A stretch of 37,688 nt of DNA from Methanomicrobiales archaeon (lineage in GTDB: Archaea > Halobacteriota > Methanomicrobia > Methanomicrobiales > Methanospirillaceae): NCBI GenBank assembly GCA_013415565.1, contig JAAEET010000020.1:1-37688 (forward strand), read 5' to 3'. The translations under genes were made by a program, and so were the position numbers. Positions 15,562-23,223 of the stretch are shown here, in pieces. Below the pieces are notes generated by a model. It saw nothing but the letters and a program-made list of their open reading frames with translations. It ran no database searches and was not told where the DNA came from. Position 1 is the first letter of the stretch, and each line of letters opens with the position of its first letter.

Positions 15562-15823
15562 GTTTTTGTTTCCCTTTGGTATTCAGACGTTCGTAGCGGA
15601 AAAACTGTCCTGAATGTACAGGTTGATGCTCCCGAAAGGTTTTTTCGTCACCTGCCAGGCCATTCCCGGGATACGATAGATCCGCCCCGGACTCTTTTTT
15701 ACCATTCAAGCCTGCAGACTCAGGTCCACTCTTTCCGCTCCATGGCTTCCCCTCGGGAGGATACCATCCCGTGTCGAAAGCGGGGGAGCATCGATATTCG
15801 GATCGACAGGATAGTTTTCCGTC
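15562..15823. other. Convergent intergenic spacer
   Basis: This spacer lies between the 3' ends of the GTPase and trm1 genes. It holds T-rich tracts (TTTTTGTTTCCC at 15564, GGTTTTTTCG near 15639, CTTTTTTACC near 15693) that could serve as terminators on the plus strand. No gene or strong hairpin is seen. Confidence 0.4.
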
Positions 15824-16939
15824 CTATTCTCCGGTCAGCACGGACATGATCAGCTGCCAGGGTGCATCGGTCCTTATACCCGTCCCGGAATAGTGGGTCC
15901 TTCCTGCCCGGAATCCTGCGTCCCGGATCCCTGCGATAACCTCATCGATGGGGGGTGGCGAGACCTTCCCCCGCTTCGCGAGGACATGGTAATCGTAGAA
16001 CGAGGATGTAGGCAGTTCGTCCCGAAGGGTGTGGAGGAGGGATCCAAGTTCCCGCCCGGTATTCAGGACATGGTCCGGCAGCCGGTCCAGCATCGCAGCT
16101 AGGATTCCGGGATCCTGGACAGGTCCCAGCCAGAGGGGCCCGATGGGGACGGTCGGACTCCCGCAGGAACGACACGGCCCGCACACGGGAAGAATCCCGT
16201 GCTGCTCGGTCCGGTCCGGGCAGCCGGTACACTGGTGGATGTAGCCGATCCGGGCAACCGCGGTATCGGCTCTCCCGGCCCCGTTTTCCAGGAGAAAATG
16301 GGCCCGGACATAGTGTTCACGGGAGAAACAGAAGAGTGGCCGGATACCGCGGTCGTACTTCACCGCTTCCCGGACCACGAAACCAAGCAGGGTCCGCAGG
16401 CCGGTCTCGGCATGGTACTCGGTGTTGACCGGGTGCGCAAAGTAACGGCGGATACCCGCTTTTTTATGGGCGCCGCAGAGCGGTGCGGTATCGGTGGCCG
16501 TGACCATCAGGTAGCGGAGGGTTCCGCGGATGGCGGAATCACAGAACGGTGCAGGAGAACCGAAAGGATCGAGGTCAACGGCATCGAACCGCCGGCAGGA
16601 GAGGAGCGTATGAATATTCATGCCGGTTACTTCAACCTGCAGGTCTGCAAGGGCTGCGTTCTTCCGGATGAGTTCAACGGCTTCCGGATCCCGGTCATTG
16701 ATGGTCACAGGAATTCCGCATTCTGACGCAACCCTGATTCCCCGTGCACCGGTGGCACCCATGGCATCGAGGTATTCCCGGGGGTTGAGGACAGATGCCA
16801 GGAGGACCGTTGCATCCCTGTTCAGCTCCATCCGCCGATTATAGAAGATGCGGCCCGTCCCGGGGGGGAAGGCATGACCCGAGTCCTGGCGTGGGACAAA
16901 AAAACGTGTCGTTCCCTCCTCTGCTTCGATTACATCCAT
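15824..16939 (-). CDS. trm1: tRNA (guanine26-N2)-dimethyltransferase Trm1
   Basis: Trm1 uses S-adenosylmethionine to form N2,N2-dimethylguanosine at tRNA position 26. The family features are in order: MDVIEAEEGTTRFFVP at the start, PGTGRIFYNRRMELNRDATV, the SAM-binding MGATGARGIRVASE, NDRDPEAVELIRKNA, and the catalytic DLDPFGSPAPF loop (Asp-Pro-Phe-Gly). Next are TATDTAPLCG and HPVNTEYHAETGLR. The C-terminal part has four Cys in two pairs (CTGC ... CGPCRSC), likely a zinc site, and ends in the usual Trm1 C domain (SFYDYHVLAKRGKVSPPP). A TATA-like CCATTATTAATAC on the minus strand (about 16958-16970) is 25-28 bases before the ATG, so the message is probably leaderless. Confidence 0.95.
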   Translation of the reverse strand: MDVIEAEEGTTRFFVPRQDSGHAFPPGTGRIFYNRRMELNRDATVLLASVLNPREYLDAMGATGARGIRVASECGIPVTINDRDPEAVELIRKNAALADLQVEVTGMNIHTLLSCRRFDAVDLDPFGSPAPFCDSAIRGTLRYLMVTATDTAPLCGAHKKAGIRRYFAHPVNTEYHAETGLRTLLGFVVREAVKYDRGIRPLFCFSREHYVRAHFLLENGAGRADTAVARIGYIHQCTGCPDRTEQHGILPVCGPCRSCGSPTVPIGPLWLGPVQDPGILAAMLDRLPDHVLNTGRELGSLLHTLRDELPTSSFYDYHVLAKRGKVSPPPIDEVIAGIRDAGFRAGRTHYSGTGIRTDAPWQLIMSVLTGE

Positions 16940-17431
16940 TTTTGACCCTGTCCTGTATTAATAATGGATAACTAATTCTTTCATTCTGTTGACAAAAAGA
17001 TGCTGACTGAAGTTGTTGTTCCCTGCCTGTCACAGAACCGGTTGTAAACCGGGAACAATTCTAAAATATTTTTTAAGATATATTATTCATCGATAATACT
17101 ATATATAACGGGATATATTTACGATTGCAAGTGACCTTTTAGCACTTATCGATACCCATAAGAGACAGAAAAAAACAGTGTCTCTGTTTTTCATGTGACA
17201 CACGACGCTGAAGGAAGTGGTAGATGACAGAAAAATTTCCCCCTGCAAAAAGCCTCCGCGTTATCAATTAACCAGGATCCAGGATCGTCTGTCGTTTGAG
17301 GATAGTGGAGTCAGACCCATCAGGAGACAGCTCGCATTTCACGACTGTATAACGGGGGCAGCACATCATCGGAATCAGGTTGTGAACATGGCGTAGTACA
17401 TGATTATACCAGGGAATGAAGGGGTGATTTG
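16940..17431 (+). promoter_or_regulatory. AT-rich divergent promoter region and structured leader of the atpK-like gene
   Basis: There is no gene here. A nested inverted repeat at 17016-17058 has outer arms TTGTTCCC/GGGAACAA and inner CCGGTT-GTA-AACCGG. A strong TATA tract (ACTATATATAAC, 17098-17109) points to a start near 17130. Two hairpins follow: CGAT-TGC-AAGTG ... CACTT-ATCG (17122-17151), and AGAGACA (17161-17167)/TGTCTCT (17179-17185) with GTTTTTC after it, which is terminator-like. About 240 more leader bases precede the ATG at 17432; they include a 15-codon frame (ATG 17224, MTEKFPPAKSLRVIN) behind GGAAGTGG. The layout suggests attenuation or a short RNA. Confidence 0.45.
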
Positions 17432-17647
17432 ATGGTAGATTGGGCAGTACCTATTGGGGCAGGCATTGCTTTTTTTGGTGGTGCAATTGCGTGTGGCTGG
17501 GCACAATCAAGAATCGGTGCAGCCGGGGCAGGTACGGTAGCAGAGAAACCGGAAACTGCCGGTGTCATCATTATTCTTGAAGCTCTTCCAGAAACCCTTG
17601 CCATTTTAGGTTTTGTTGTCGCGACGTTGATCATTTTAATGTCCTGA
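17432..17647 (+). CDS. atpK: A-type ATP synthase proteolipid subunit K (orphan)
   Basis: A two-helix c-type subunit of 71 residues. Helix 1 is Gly/Ala-rich (PIGAGIAFFGGAIACGWAQ), the polar loop is AQSRIGAAGAGTVAEKPE, and helix 2 (VIIILEALPETLAILGFVVA) holds the ion-carrying Glu in the LPET motif. The ring built from this subunit turns in the membrane to drive ATP synthesis from H+ or Na+. In most archaea the gene sits in the atp operon between subunits I and E; none of those genes is here. It is therefore an isolated copy: a paralog, or the only copy relocated. ATG 17432 follows GGGGTGA at 17421-17427; a TTG three bases earlier is less likely. Separate transcription would allow more copies of this high-stoichiometry subunit. 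Confidence 0.8.
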   Translation: MVDWAVPIGAGIAFFGGAIACGWAQSRIGAAGAGTVAEKPETAGVIIILEALPETLAILGFVVATLIILMS

Positions 17648-17698
17648 AGGGGTTCGTGAAGTGTCAGCATCCCTGGCAGATACCGGATAACCCCTTTT
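17647..17698 (+). terminator. Hairpin after the atpK-like gene
   Basis: Arms AAGGGGTT (17647-17654) and AACCCCTT (17689-17696) are perfect complements and run into TTTTCA. The loop contains a smaller imperfect stem. It begins at the last base of the stop codon. Confidence 0.5.
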
Positions 17699-18073
17699 CA
17701 CAGGAAGGGATCCAGCGATATATTTTTTCCACAGAACCACATCAGTCATTTTCATCCTTGCCAACCAGACCTGCGGCCGGACTTTGCGTGGAATGACATC
17801 GGTCCTGGATACCTTGTTCGTGGAAAAATCACCCGGAGGTTGTCTTCGGAAGAGATACGAAGTGGACAAATGATGTGACGTTGTTCACCCTTCCCCTGGA
17901 TGAATATGAAGTATCACCGCGATATCATGCATTCATGGACCTTCTGAGCGCCATTCCCAAGTTCTATGAGCGGGGCGTTGGAGCCTGTGAACCGGATTCC
18001 GGATAATAACTTCGATTCGTTCCATGGATGTTCGGTAACCTTATACCTTCTTTTCATCTATAGATAATGGCGG
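17699..18073 (+). other. Intergenic stretch with weak signs of a broken small gene
   Basis: Two open stretches lie in different frames. One is ATG 17793 to TGA 17871, reading MTSVLDTLFVEKSPGG and on. The other is GTG 17875 to TAA 18004, reading VTLFTLPLDEYEVSPRYHAF and MDLLSAIPKFYERG. The second looks protein-like. Joining them needs one frameshift near 17870, so this could be a decayed gene of about 70 residues. No ribosome site is seen. The TTATACC near 18039 may be the promoter of the tRNA downstream. Confidence 0.25.
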
Positions 18074-18148
18074 GGGCGTGTGGCCTAGTCAGGACAGGGC
18101 GGTAGCCTCCTAAGCTATAGGTCGGGGGTTCAAATCCCTCCACGCCCG
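18074..18148 (+). tRNA. tRNA-Arg (anticodon CCU)
   Basis: Acceptor GGGCGTG pairs with CACGCCC, with discriminator G. The D arm is GCCTAGTCAGGACAGGGC. Anticodon stem GTAGC/GCTAT surrounds loop CTCCTAA (anticodon CCT). The T arm is GGGGGTTCAAATCCCTC. The CCA end is not encoded. It reads AGG codons. There is no intron. Confidence 0.95.
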
Positions 18149-18285
18149 TTCTCGTTTTCGGAAAGCACTATTCTGCATCGGAAAAATTGGTCAGATGCCG
18201 GGGAACGATCGGAGCCACGAACAGCTCTGGGTTTATAGGGAAAGGCGGTGAACAGATCAGTACAGGCCTCCGGAGGAACTGGCGA

Positions 18286-19125
18286 GTGAAAATTCCCGGC
18301 ATACTACGGATCATGAGACCGGCAAACGCGGTGATTGCCGGATTTGCGGCGATCCTCGGTTACTTCATCGCTTCGGGAACGCTGGTTCCGGGGGTTTTGC
18401 TGATATGGGCGGCCGTTGTGCTGGTGACAGCCGGGGGAAACACCATCAACGATTATTTCGATGCCGGAATCGATCGCATCAATCGCCCCGACCGCCCTAT
18501 CCCCTCCGGGGAAGTCAGGGAGAGGGAGGCCTGGAACCTTTCCTTCGTCCTCTTCGCCGCGGGCATCCTCATGACCGCGTTCACCAACATCCTCTGCGTG
18601 GTAATCGCTATCTTCAATTCTCTCCTCCTCTTCCTCTACGCCGCCCGGCTGAAACGGTCCTGCCTTTTCGGAAATCTCGCGGTCTCGTACCTCTCGGCCT
18701 CGATATTCCTGTTCGGGGGGGCTTACCTTGGCTGGGAGGGAGCGATCAGGGTGCTCCCGATAGCCCTCATCACCTTCTTTGCCATGGTGTCCCGTGAACT
18801 GCTCAAGGATGCGGAAGACGTGGAGGGCGACCGCCCGGCAGGAGCAGAAACGGTACCGGTCCGTTACGGGGTGAAGGCTGCAGTTATCCTCTCACTCGTA
18901 TGTGCCGTTGGTGCCGTGGCAGGGAGCATCTATCCGGTCAGCTGGTGGGGGATCTGGTACCTTGCGGGAATTCTCCCGGTCGATGCGATCATCATCGTTG
19001 CCGCGATCCGACCCCTCCCCTGCAGGGACCCGCAGTGCATAAAAACGAGCCGGGCAACCGGCCTGCTGAAGACCGGGATGTTCGCTTCGCTGGTCGTCTT
19101 CTTCGTCGCAGCCCTTCTTGCGTGA
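18286..19125 (+). CDS. Digeranylgeranylglyceryl phosphate synthase (UbiA family)
   Basis: This membrane prenyltransferase adds the second geranylgeranyl chain to geranylgeranylglyceryl phosphate, building the archaeal diether lipid core. It has about eight hydrophobic helices and both UbiA Asp-rich motifs: NDYFDAGIDRINRPDRPIPSG, the family's NDxxDxxxD, and the second KDAEDVEGDRPAGAETVPVRYG. The opening ILRIMRPANAVIAGFAAILGYF is also typical. I chose GTG 18286 because GGAGG lies nine bases upstream and it gives 279 residues, the usual size. A frame extending to 18187 adds 33 non-conserved residues. It ends two bases before the 3' end of the convergent DUF116 gene, with no space for separate terminators. 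Confidence 0.92.
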   Translation: MKIPGILRIMRPANAVIAGFAAILGYFIASGTLVPGVLLIWAAVVLVTAGGNTINDYFDAGIDRINRPDRPIPSGEVREREAWNLSFVLFAAGILMTAFTNILCVVIAIFNSLLLFLYAARLKRSCLFGNLAVSYLSASIFLFGGAYLGWEGAIRVLPIALITFFAMVSRELLKDAEDVEGDRPAGAETVPVRYGVKAAVILSLVCAVGAVAGSIYPVSWWGIWYLAGILPVDAIIIVAAIRPLPCRDPQCIKTSRATGLLKTGMFASLVVFFVAALLA

Positions 19126-19127
19126 AC

Positions 19128-19835
19128 CTAGGAGGCGGGAACCTGATCTCCCGGGGGAAGATCGGGAGGGATGCGGGAAGGGTCGACCCCGAGCACGGCG
19201 ATCTCGAGCACGTCATCCCAGTTCACCAGGGTCTCCACGCACCCGTCCTTCAGGGTTACCACGCCCATCGAGATGAGACCGAGCTTGTCCGACATCTCGA
19301 GTCCCTCCTTGACCTCGGCGAGGCAGCCGACCCCGATGATGGCCCTGGGGCGGTATTTTCTGACCATTCGCTTGATGAAGGATGATCCCGGTACCGAGAA
19401 GACACGGTATCCCATCCGTTCAAAGACCGGGCGCCAGGCGCCGATGGTGCACAACCCGCAGCACTTGCACTTCAATCCCTCGGGAGTGAGATGGGCCGGG
19501 CACCGCGAGGACCGGAGGCACTGGGGAAGGAAGATTGCCCGTTCGGTGACCGGCACGCCCTCAAACGCTTTCTTGTTCATGGTGTTGTGGAGCTGGATGA
19601 AGAAGGAGTGGACCTGGTTGTCCTCGAGCCCGAAGAGCCGGAAGATTGCCCTCGTGAGCCCTTCGAGGAGTACCATCCCGGCCTTCAGGAATGAAGGAAA
19701 ATAGATCCTGCCCCTCCGGATGGAGAGGATAGCGAGGCAGACCATCACCAGGGCGATGAAAAAGATTCCCAAAATGAGGACGAGCGTAATCTCCCCCACA
19801 ATGTATACGATCTGGTTCAGGAGGGAGATATCCAT
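19128..19835 (-). CDS. DUF116 membrane protein with conserved cysteines
   Basis: Two N-terminal hydrophobic helices (about residues 8-40) anchor a cytoplasmic DUF116 domain. This domain shows the family's LPQCLRSSRCPAHLTPEGLKCKCCGLC cysteine cluster, then VFSVPGSSFIKRMVRKYRPRAIIGVGCLAEVKEGLEM and LISMGVVTLKDGCVETLVNW. The clustered Cys (six within about 25 residues) suggests an iron-sulfur or zinc site, but no reaction is established for DUF116. It follows mtnA by 30 bases but has its own TATA box, which overlaps the mtnA stop codon. It may act on sulfur or methionine-salvage chemistry together with mtnA, but this is only suggested by position. Confidence 0.88.
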   Translation of the reverse strand: MDISLLNQIVYIVGEITLVLILGIFFIALVMVCLAILSIRRGRIYFPSFLKAGMVLLEGLTRAIFRLFGLEDNQVHSFFIQLHNTMNKKAFEGVPVTERAIFLPQCLRSSRCPAHLTPEGLKCKCCGLCTIGAWRPVFERMGYRVFSVPGSSFIKRMVRKYRPRAIIGVGCLAEVKEGLEMSDKLGLISMGVVTLKDGCVETLVNWDDVLEIAVLGVDPSRIPPDLPPGDQVPAS

Positions 19836-19862
19836 GCTTATTCTTGAGGAACGTGGCTCCGG

Positions 19863-19875
19863 ATTTTATATAACC
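19863..19875 (-). promoter_or_regulatory. TATA box of the DUF116 gene, overlapping the mtnA stop
   Basis: On the minus strand the sequence reads GGGTTATATAAAAT, near consensus. It is centred about 34 bases before the DUF116 ATG and shares bases with the mtnA TAA (19866-19868). The downstream gene thus has an internal promoter in addition to read-through. Confidence 0.6.
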
Positions 19876-20909
19876 CTGCGGGTACGCGCAATTTCATCCC
19901 AGTCGAGGGGAGGGCGGTGGACACCCGATTCGCTCACGATCGCGCTTACCAGTTCGAGCGGGGTTGCATCGAATGCAGGATTCCGGACCGGAACTCCCTC
20001 GGGAACTGTTGCATGGCCGCCGTAGAAAGCCACTTCATCGCGGTCCCGCTCTTCGATCACGATCTCGCTGCTGCCATGCACCGGATCAAAGGTTGAGAGT
20101 GGTGCGGCGACATAAAAAGGGAGGGAATGGGCACGGGCGCAGATGGCATGCATGTACGTCCCGACCTTATTGAAGACCGCATCATGGGTTATCCTGTCGG
20201 CTCCGACAACCACGCAGTCGATCCCCCCGCTCCGCATCAGGGAAGCGGCGGCCGAATCGGGGATCACGGTCACCCCGATATTGTCCCGTTTGAGCTCCCA
20301 TGCAGTGAGCCGGGCTCCCTGGAGCAGCGGACGCGTCTCGCAGGCGATCACCTTCACCTCTTTTCCCGATTCGATGGCCGACCGGATAATGCCGAGAGCC
20401 GTTCCCCATTCCCGGCAGGCCAGCGCACCGGCATTACAGTGGGTGAGCACCGTTGATCCGTCAGCGATGAGGGTCGAGCCGTGGTCTCCGATGGCATGGC
20501 AGGAACGGGAATCCTCTTCAGCCACGCGATGGGCCTCCTTGAGCGAGAGAAGCCGTGCCTCGGCAATCGAGCCGGACCGGTTGATCCGGGAAAGGACCCG
20601 CTGCACCCCCCAGGAGAGGTTCACTGCGGTGGGCCGGGCATGAGCAATGGCACGTGCAGCGGTCTCGACCTTCTCAAGGTAGCGGGGAAACTCCTTCTCC
20701 TTCACCGTGCCGGCTGCCAAGGCAGCCCCGTACGCACCGGCGACCCCGAGAGCCGGTGCCCCCCTGACCTCGAGGCGGCGGATAGCGGTGATGAGACGGT
20801 CGACCGTCCGGCACCGGACGACCCGGTACGAGAGGGGAAGCATGGTCTGATCGATCAGGACAATCGAGGAGGTATCGTCGTCCCACCGGATCGTCTCGAT
20901 TGCCTTCAT
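19866..20909 (-). CDS. mtnA: S-methyl-5-thioribose-1-phosphate isomerase MtnA
   Basis: An aldose-ketose isomerase of the eIF2B-alpha/MtnA fold that converts methylthioribose-1-phosphate to methylthioribulose-1-phosphate. Recognisable signatures are RLEVRGAPALGVAGAYG (phosphate loop), LTHCNAGALACREWGTALGI with the catalytic Cys, CETRPLLQGARLTAWEL, and CVVVGADRITHDAVFNKVGTY with the catalytic Asp. The end is PAFDATPLELVSAIVSESG. The 347 residues match the family. In methanogens this enzyme can serve methionine salvage or 5'-deoxyadenosine disposal. Its ATG overlaps the stop of the HdrA-like gene (ATGA), so the two are translationally coupled. No other mtn gene is present. Confidence 0.93.
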   Translation of the reverse strand: MKAIETIRWDDDTSSIVLIDQTMLPLSYRVVRCRTVDRLITAIRRLEVRGAPALGVAGAYGAALAAGTVKEKEFPRYLEKVETAARAIAHARPTAVNLSWGVQRVLSRINRSGSIAEARLLSLKEAHRVAEEDSRSCHAIGDHGSTLIADGSTVLTHCNAGALACREWGTALGIIRSAIESGKEVKVIACETRPLLQGARLTAWELKRDNIGVTVIPDSAAASLMRSGGIDCVVVGADRITHDAVFNKVGTYMHAICARAHSLPFYVAAPLSTFDPVHGSSEIVIEERDRDEVAFYGGHATVPEGVPVRNPAFDATPLELVSAIVSESGVHRPPLDWDEIARTRRVI

Positions 20910-22186
20910 GATGTCTCATCCCGGACCGCATCGAGGAATGCCCGCATGGCCGCCGCCTGGGCCTGGGCGACGCAATCGGGAATGTCGCGTGGTGAAACCG
21001 CCGTACCTGCAATGTAGATCCCGGGCTGGATCGTGGCCACGGTATTGACCTTCTCGTCAAGGGATTTGAAAAAACCGGTATCTTCGACCGGAATCCCGCA
21101 ATGTGCGGCGATGGATGAGGCATCCTTTGCCGGCTCCAGTCCGACCGAGAGCACCACGAGTCCGGGGTGGAGTTCCTCGATGGCGCCCGTCTCAGTATTC
21201 TCTACCCGGATCAGCATCCCGCTCCTGTTGGCGATGACTTCTGCCGGCATGCCCCTGACAAACTCGACGCCCATCGCTTTTGCCCGCTCGAAATACTCCT
21301 CGTATCCCTTGCCATATGCCCGCACATCCATGTACAGGATAGTCACCCGCGTGCCCGGGTACTTTTCGCGGAGGAGCATGGCATTCTTCATGGCATACAT
21401 GCAGCAGACCCCCGAGCAGTACGGACGGGAGAGCGGGATATCCCGTGAGCCCACGCACTGGACAAACACAACATGGTCCGGGGTCTTCCCATCGGAGAGT
21501 CTCCTGATGGATCCTCCGGTCGGTCCGCTGGCATTCATCATCCGCTCGAATTCGAGGCTGGTGATGACATCGGGATAGCGGAGGTAACCGAACTGTTCTT
21601 TTCGAGCTGCGTCAAAGACGTCGTAACCGGAGGCGATGATGATGCTTGCTGCCCGGATCTCCTCTTCCCGTGGCGTATCCTCCTTCCGGATCGCCTCCCT
21701 GCCGCAGATGTCATAACATAATCCGCATTCGATGCAGTGCTCGTTATCCTTGATAACAATGTCCGGGACTGCCTGGGAATGGGGTTTGTAGATGGCCTTG
21801 CGGACACCGATCCCGGCATCGAACTGGTTGTAGACCTCGACCGGGCAGATCTGGATGCAGTCTCCACAGCCATTGCAACGTTCCTCATCGACATACCGGG
21901 GATTCCTCCGGATCCGCACCCGGAAATCGCCCACCTCTCCCTCGATCCCTATCACTTCGGTGCAGGTGGAGATCCTGATATTGGGATGGCGTGAGACATC
22001 AAGCATCTTGGGGGAGAGGATGCACATGGAGCAGTCGTTGGTCGGAAAGGTCTTGTCGAGCTGCGCCATGTGACCGCCGATAGAAGGCTCCCGCTCGATC
22101 AGGTGAACGACGATTCCATGGTCCGCCAGGTCCAGTGCTGCCTGGATGCCGGTCACCCCTCCCCCGATGATGACCACATCACTCAT
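20906..22186 (-). CDS. HdrA-like FAD and iron-sulfur electron-transfer subunit (short form)
   Basis: Starts directly with the FAD-binding loop (VVIIGGGVTGIQAALDLA) and the HdrA signature IGGHMAQLDKTFPTNDCSMC. Two ferredoxin motifs follow (CNGCGDCIQICP at about 104-115 and CIECGLCYDICG at about 151-162), then VFVQCVGSRDIP ... PYCSGVCCMYAMKNA, YMDVRAYGKGYEEYFERAK and a closing GIYIAGTAVSPRDIPDCVAQAQAAA. At 426 residues it lacks the N-terminal ferredoxin-like domain and the C-terminal ferredoxin of full HdrA, resembling QmoA or the short HdrA-like proteins. ATG 22186 follows GAGGAG. A frame continues upstream inside the carbonic anhydrase gene, but the FAD loop sets the start. No HdrB or HdrC gene is nearby; the partner is unknown. 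It overlaps the carbonic anhydrase gene by eight bases. Confidence 0.9.
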   Translation of the reverse strand: MSDVVIIGGGVTGIQAALDLADHGIVVHLIEREPSIGGHMAQLDKTFPTNDCSMCILSPKMLDVSRHPNIRISTCTEVIGIEGEVGDFRVRIRRNPRYVDEERCNGCGDCIQICPVEVYNQFDAGIGVRKAIYKPHSQAVPDIVIKDNEHCIECGLCYDICGREAIRKEDTPREEEIRAASIIIASGYDVFDAARKEQFGYLRYPDVITSLEFERMMNASGPTGGSIRRLSDGKTPDHVVFVQCVGSRDIPLSRPYCSGVCCMYAMKNAMLLREKYPGTRVTILYMDVRAYGKGYEEYFERAKAMGVEFVRGMPAEVIANRSGMLIRVENTETGAIEELHPGLVVLSVGLEPAKDASSIAAHCGIPVEDTGFFKSLDEKVNTVATIQPGIYIAGTAVSPRDIPDCVAQAQAAAMRAFLDAVRDETS

Positions 22187-22670
22187 GCAGGTAGCTCCTC
22201 GCGAGGTTCCAGTAATTCCGGGCATTCTCAACGATATGGCTCCGCTGATCCGGTGAGATCTCCTTGACCACTCTCCCCGGGACACCGACGACGACCGATC
22301 CGGACGGGACGACCGTCCCCTCGGTCACCACCGCACCCGCACCAAGCAGGGAATCCTCTCCGATACGGGCACCGTTCAGCACAATTGCCCCCATGCCGAC
22401 CAGGACCCTGTCGGCGATGGTGCATCCGTGCAGGATGGCACCATGACCGACAGAAACATCGGATCCCATCAGCACCGGGTGTCCTGCACTGGTATGGAGT
22501 ACCGCATTGTCCTGGATATTTGACCGGTTCCCGATCACGATCCGATCCTTGTCAGCCCGGACCACGGCGCCGAACCAGATACTGACCTCGTCCCCGATGG
22601 TCACGTCACCCCGGATGGTCGCATTCTCCGCAATAAAGGACCCGGTATTCCGCCCGCTATCAGCAGCCAT
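22179..22670 (-). CDS. Gamma-class carbonic anhydrase family protein
   Basis: A left-handed beta-helix of hexapeptide repeats (ATIRGDVTIGDEVSIWFGAVVRAD, IGNRSNIQDNAVLHT, IADRVLVGMGAIVLNGARIGEDSLLGAGAVV) with a C-terminal helix. The three zinc-ligand positions of the gamma class are kept: His59 (LHT), His76 and His81 (GHGAILHG). It lacks the acidic loop and N-terminal leader of secreted Cam, so it is the CamH/YrdA cytoplasmic type. CO2 hydration is possible; many relatives have no measured activity. It heads a cluster with the HdrA-like, mtnA and DUF116 genes. A TATA-like CATAATTAAC lies about 20 bases before the ATG. Its start is 30 bases from the divergent coaD start. Confidence 0.9.
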   Translation of the reverse strand: MAADSGRNTGSFIAENATIRGDVTIGDEVSIWFGAVVRADKDRIVIGNRSNIQDNAVLHTSAGHPVLMGSDVSVGHGAILHGCTIADRVLVGMGAIVLNGARIGEDSLLGAGAVVTEGTVVPSGSVVVGVPGRVVKEISPDQRSHIVENARNYWNLARSYLHE

Positions 22671-22700
22671 AATAACATAGGAAGTTAATTATGAAGCACG
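22666..22700. promoter_or_regulatory. Compact bidirectional promoter between carbonic anhydrase and coaD
   Basis: Only 30 bases separate the two start codons. CATAATAACATAG (22668-22680), about 27 bases before coaD, includes the carbonic anhydrase ATG. GTTAATTATG (22684-22693) is the likely TATA for the minus strand. Neither gene has a clear Shine-Dalgarno sequence, so both messages are probably leaderless. Confidence 0.5.
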
Positions 22701-23165
22701 ATGAAGGTTATGGTCGGGGGAACCTTCGATCCCTTCCACGACGGTCACAAACGCCTTATCTCCCGGTCCTTTGAACTGGCCGGGAAGGAGGGGACGGTGA
22801 TCATCGGCCTCACCACCGATGCATTCGCCAGCCGGAAGAGCCACCCGGTCCAGGAGTACGGGCAGCGGAAGGACAGGCTCGAGGGGTTCATACGGGATCA
22901 CGGCTTTTCCGCCGGCTATACCATCGAGCCGCTCAACGACCGGTTCGGGAGTGCCATTGATGAGGAGTTCGATGCCCTTGTCGTCAGCGAGGAGACGCTC
23001 CCTATCGCTCATGAGATCAATATCCTCCGGAGACGGAAGGGGAAACGGAAGGTCGATATCCACCAGATCAGCTGTGTACTCGCCGAGGACGGCAGGTGGA
23101 TATCGAGCACCAGGATTTACCGCGGTGAAATCGATGATCATGGCAGGCTTCTGCAGCATACCTGA
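22701..23165 (+). CDS. coaD: Archaeal phosphopantetheine adenylyltransferase
   Basis: A cytidylyltransferase-fold enzyme that transfers AMP from ATP to 4'-phosphopantetheine, the fourth step of coenzyme A synthesis. The archaeal PPAT (COG1019) features are present: MVGGTFDPFHDGHKRLI with the HxGH-type site, IIGLTTDAFASRK, VSEETLPIAHEIN, and the ISSTRIYRGEID C-terminal motif. At 154 residues it matches the family. The ATG is preceded by a TATA-like element at leaderless distance. It is followed 58 bases later by a CBS gene on the same strand, possibly co-transcribed. CoA supply is used by the acyl-CoA synthetase at 28796, but the genes are not linked. Confidence 0.93.
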   Translation: MKVMVGGTFDPFHDGHKRLISRSFELAGKEGTVIIGLTTDAFASRKSHPVQEYGQRKDRLEGFIRDHGFSAGYTIEPLNDRFGSAIDEEFDALVVSEETLPIAHEINILRRRKGKRKVDIHQISCVLAEDGRWISSTRIYRGEIDDHGRLLQHT

Positions 23166-23223
23166 CGAGGGGGCAGTGCACCGGCCCACGATCGGATCCC
23201 GCGAATGGGGGAGATGAAGGGGT

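Noticed and set aside
17793-18006. A longer intact gene between the atpK-like gene and tRNA-Arg
   Set aside because: Tracing codons by position shows the protein-like segments fall in different frames with stops between them; at most a decayed remnant is supported.
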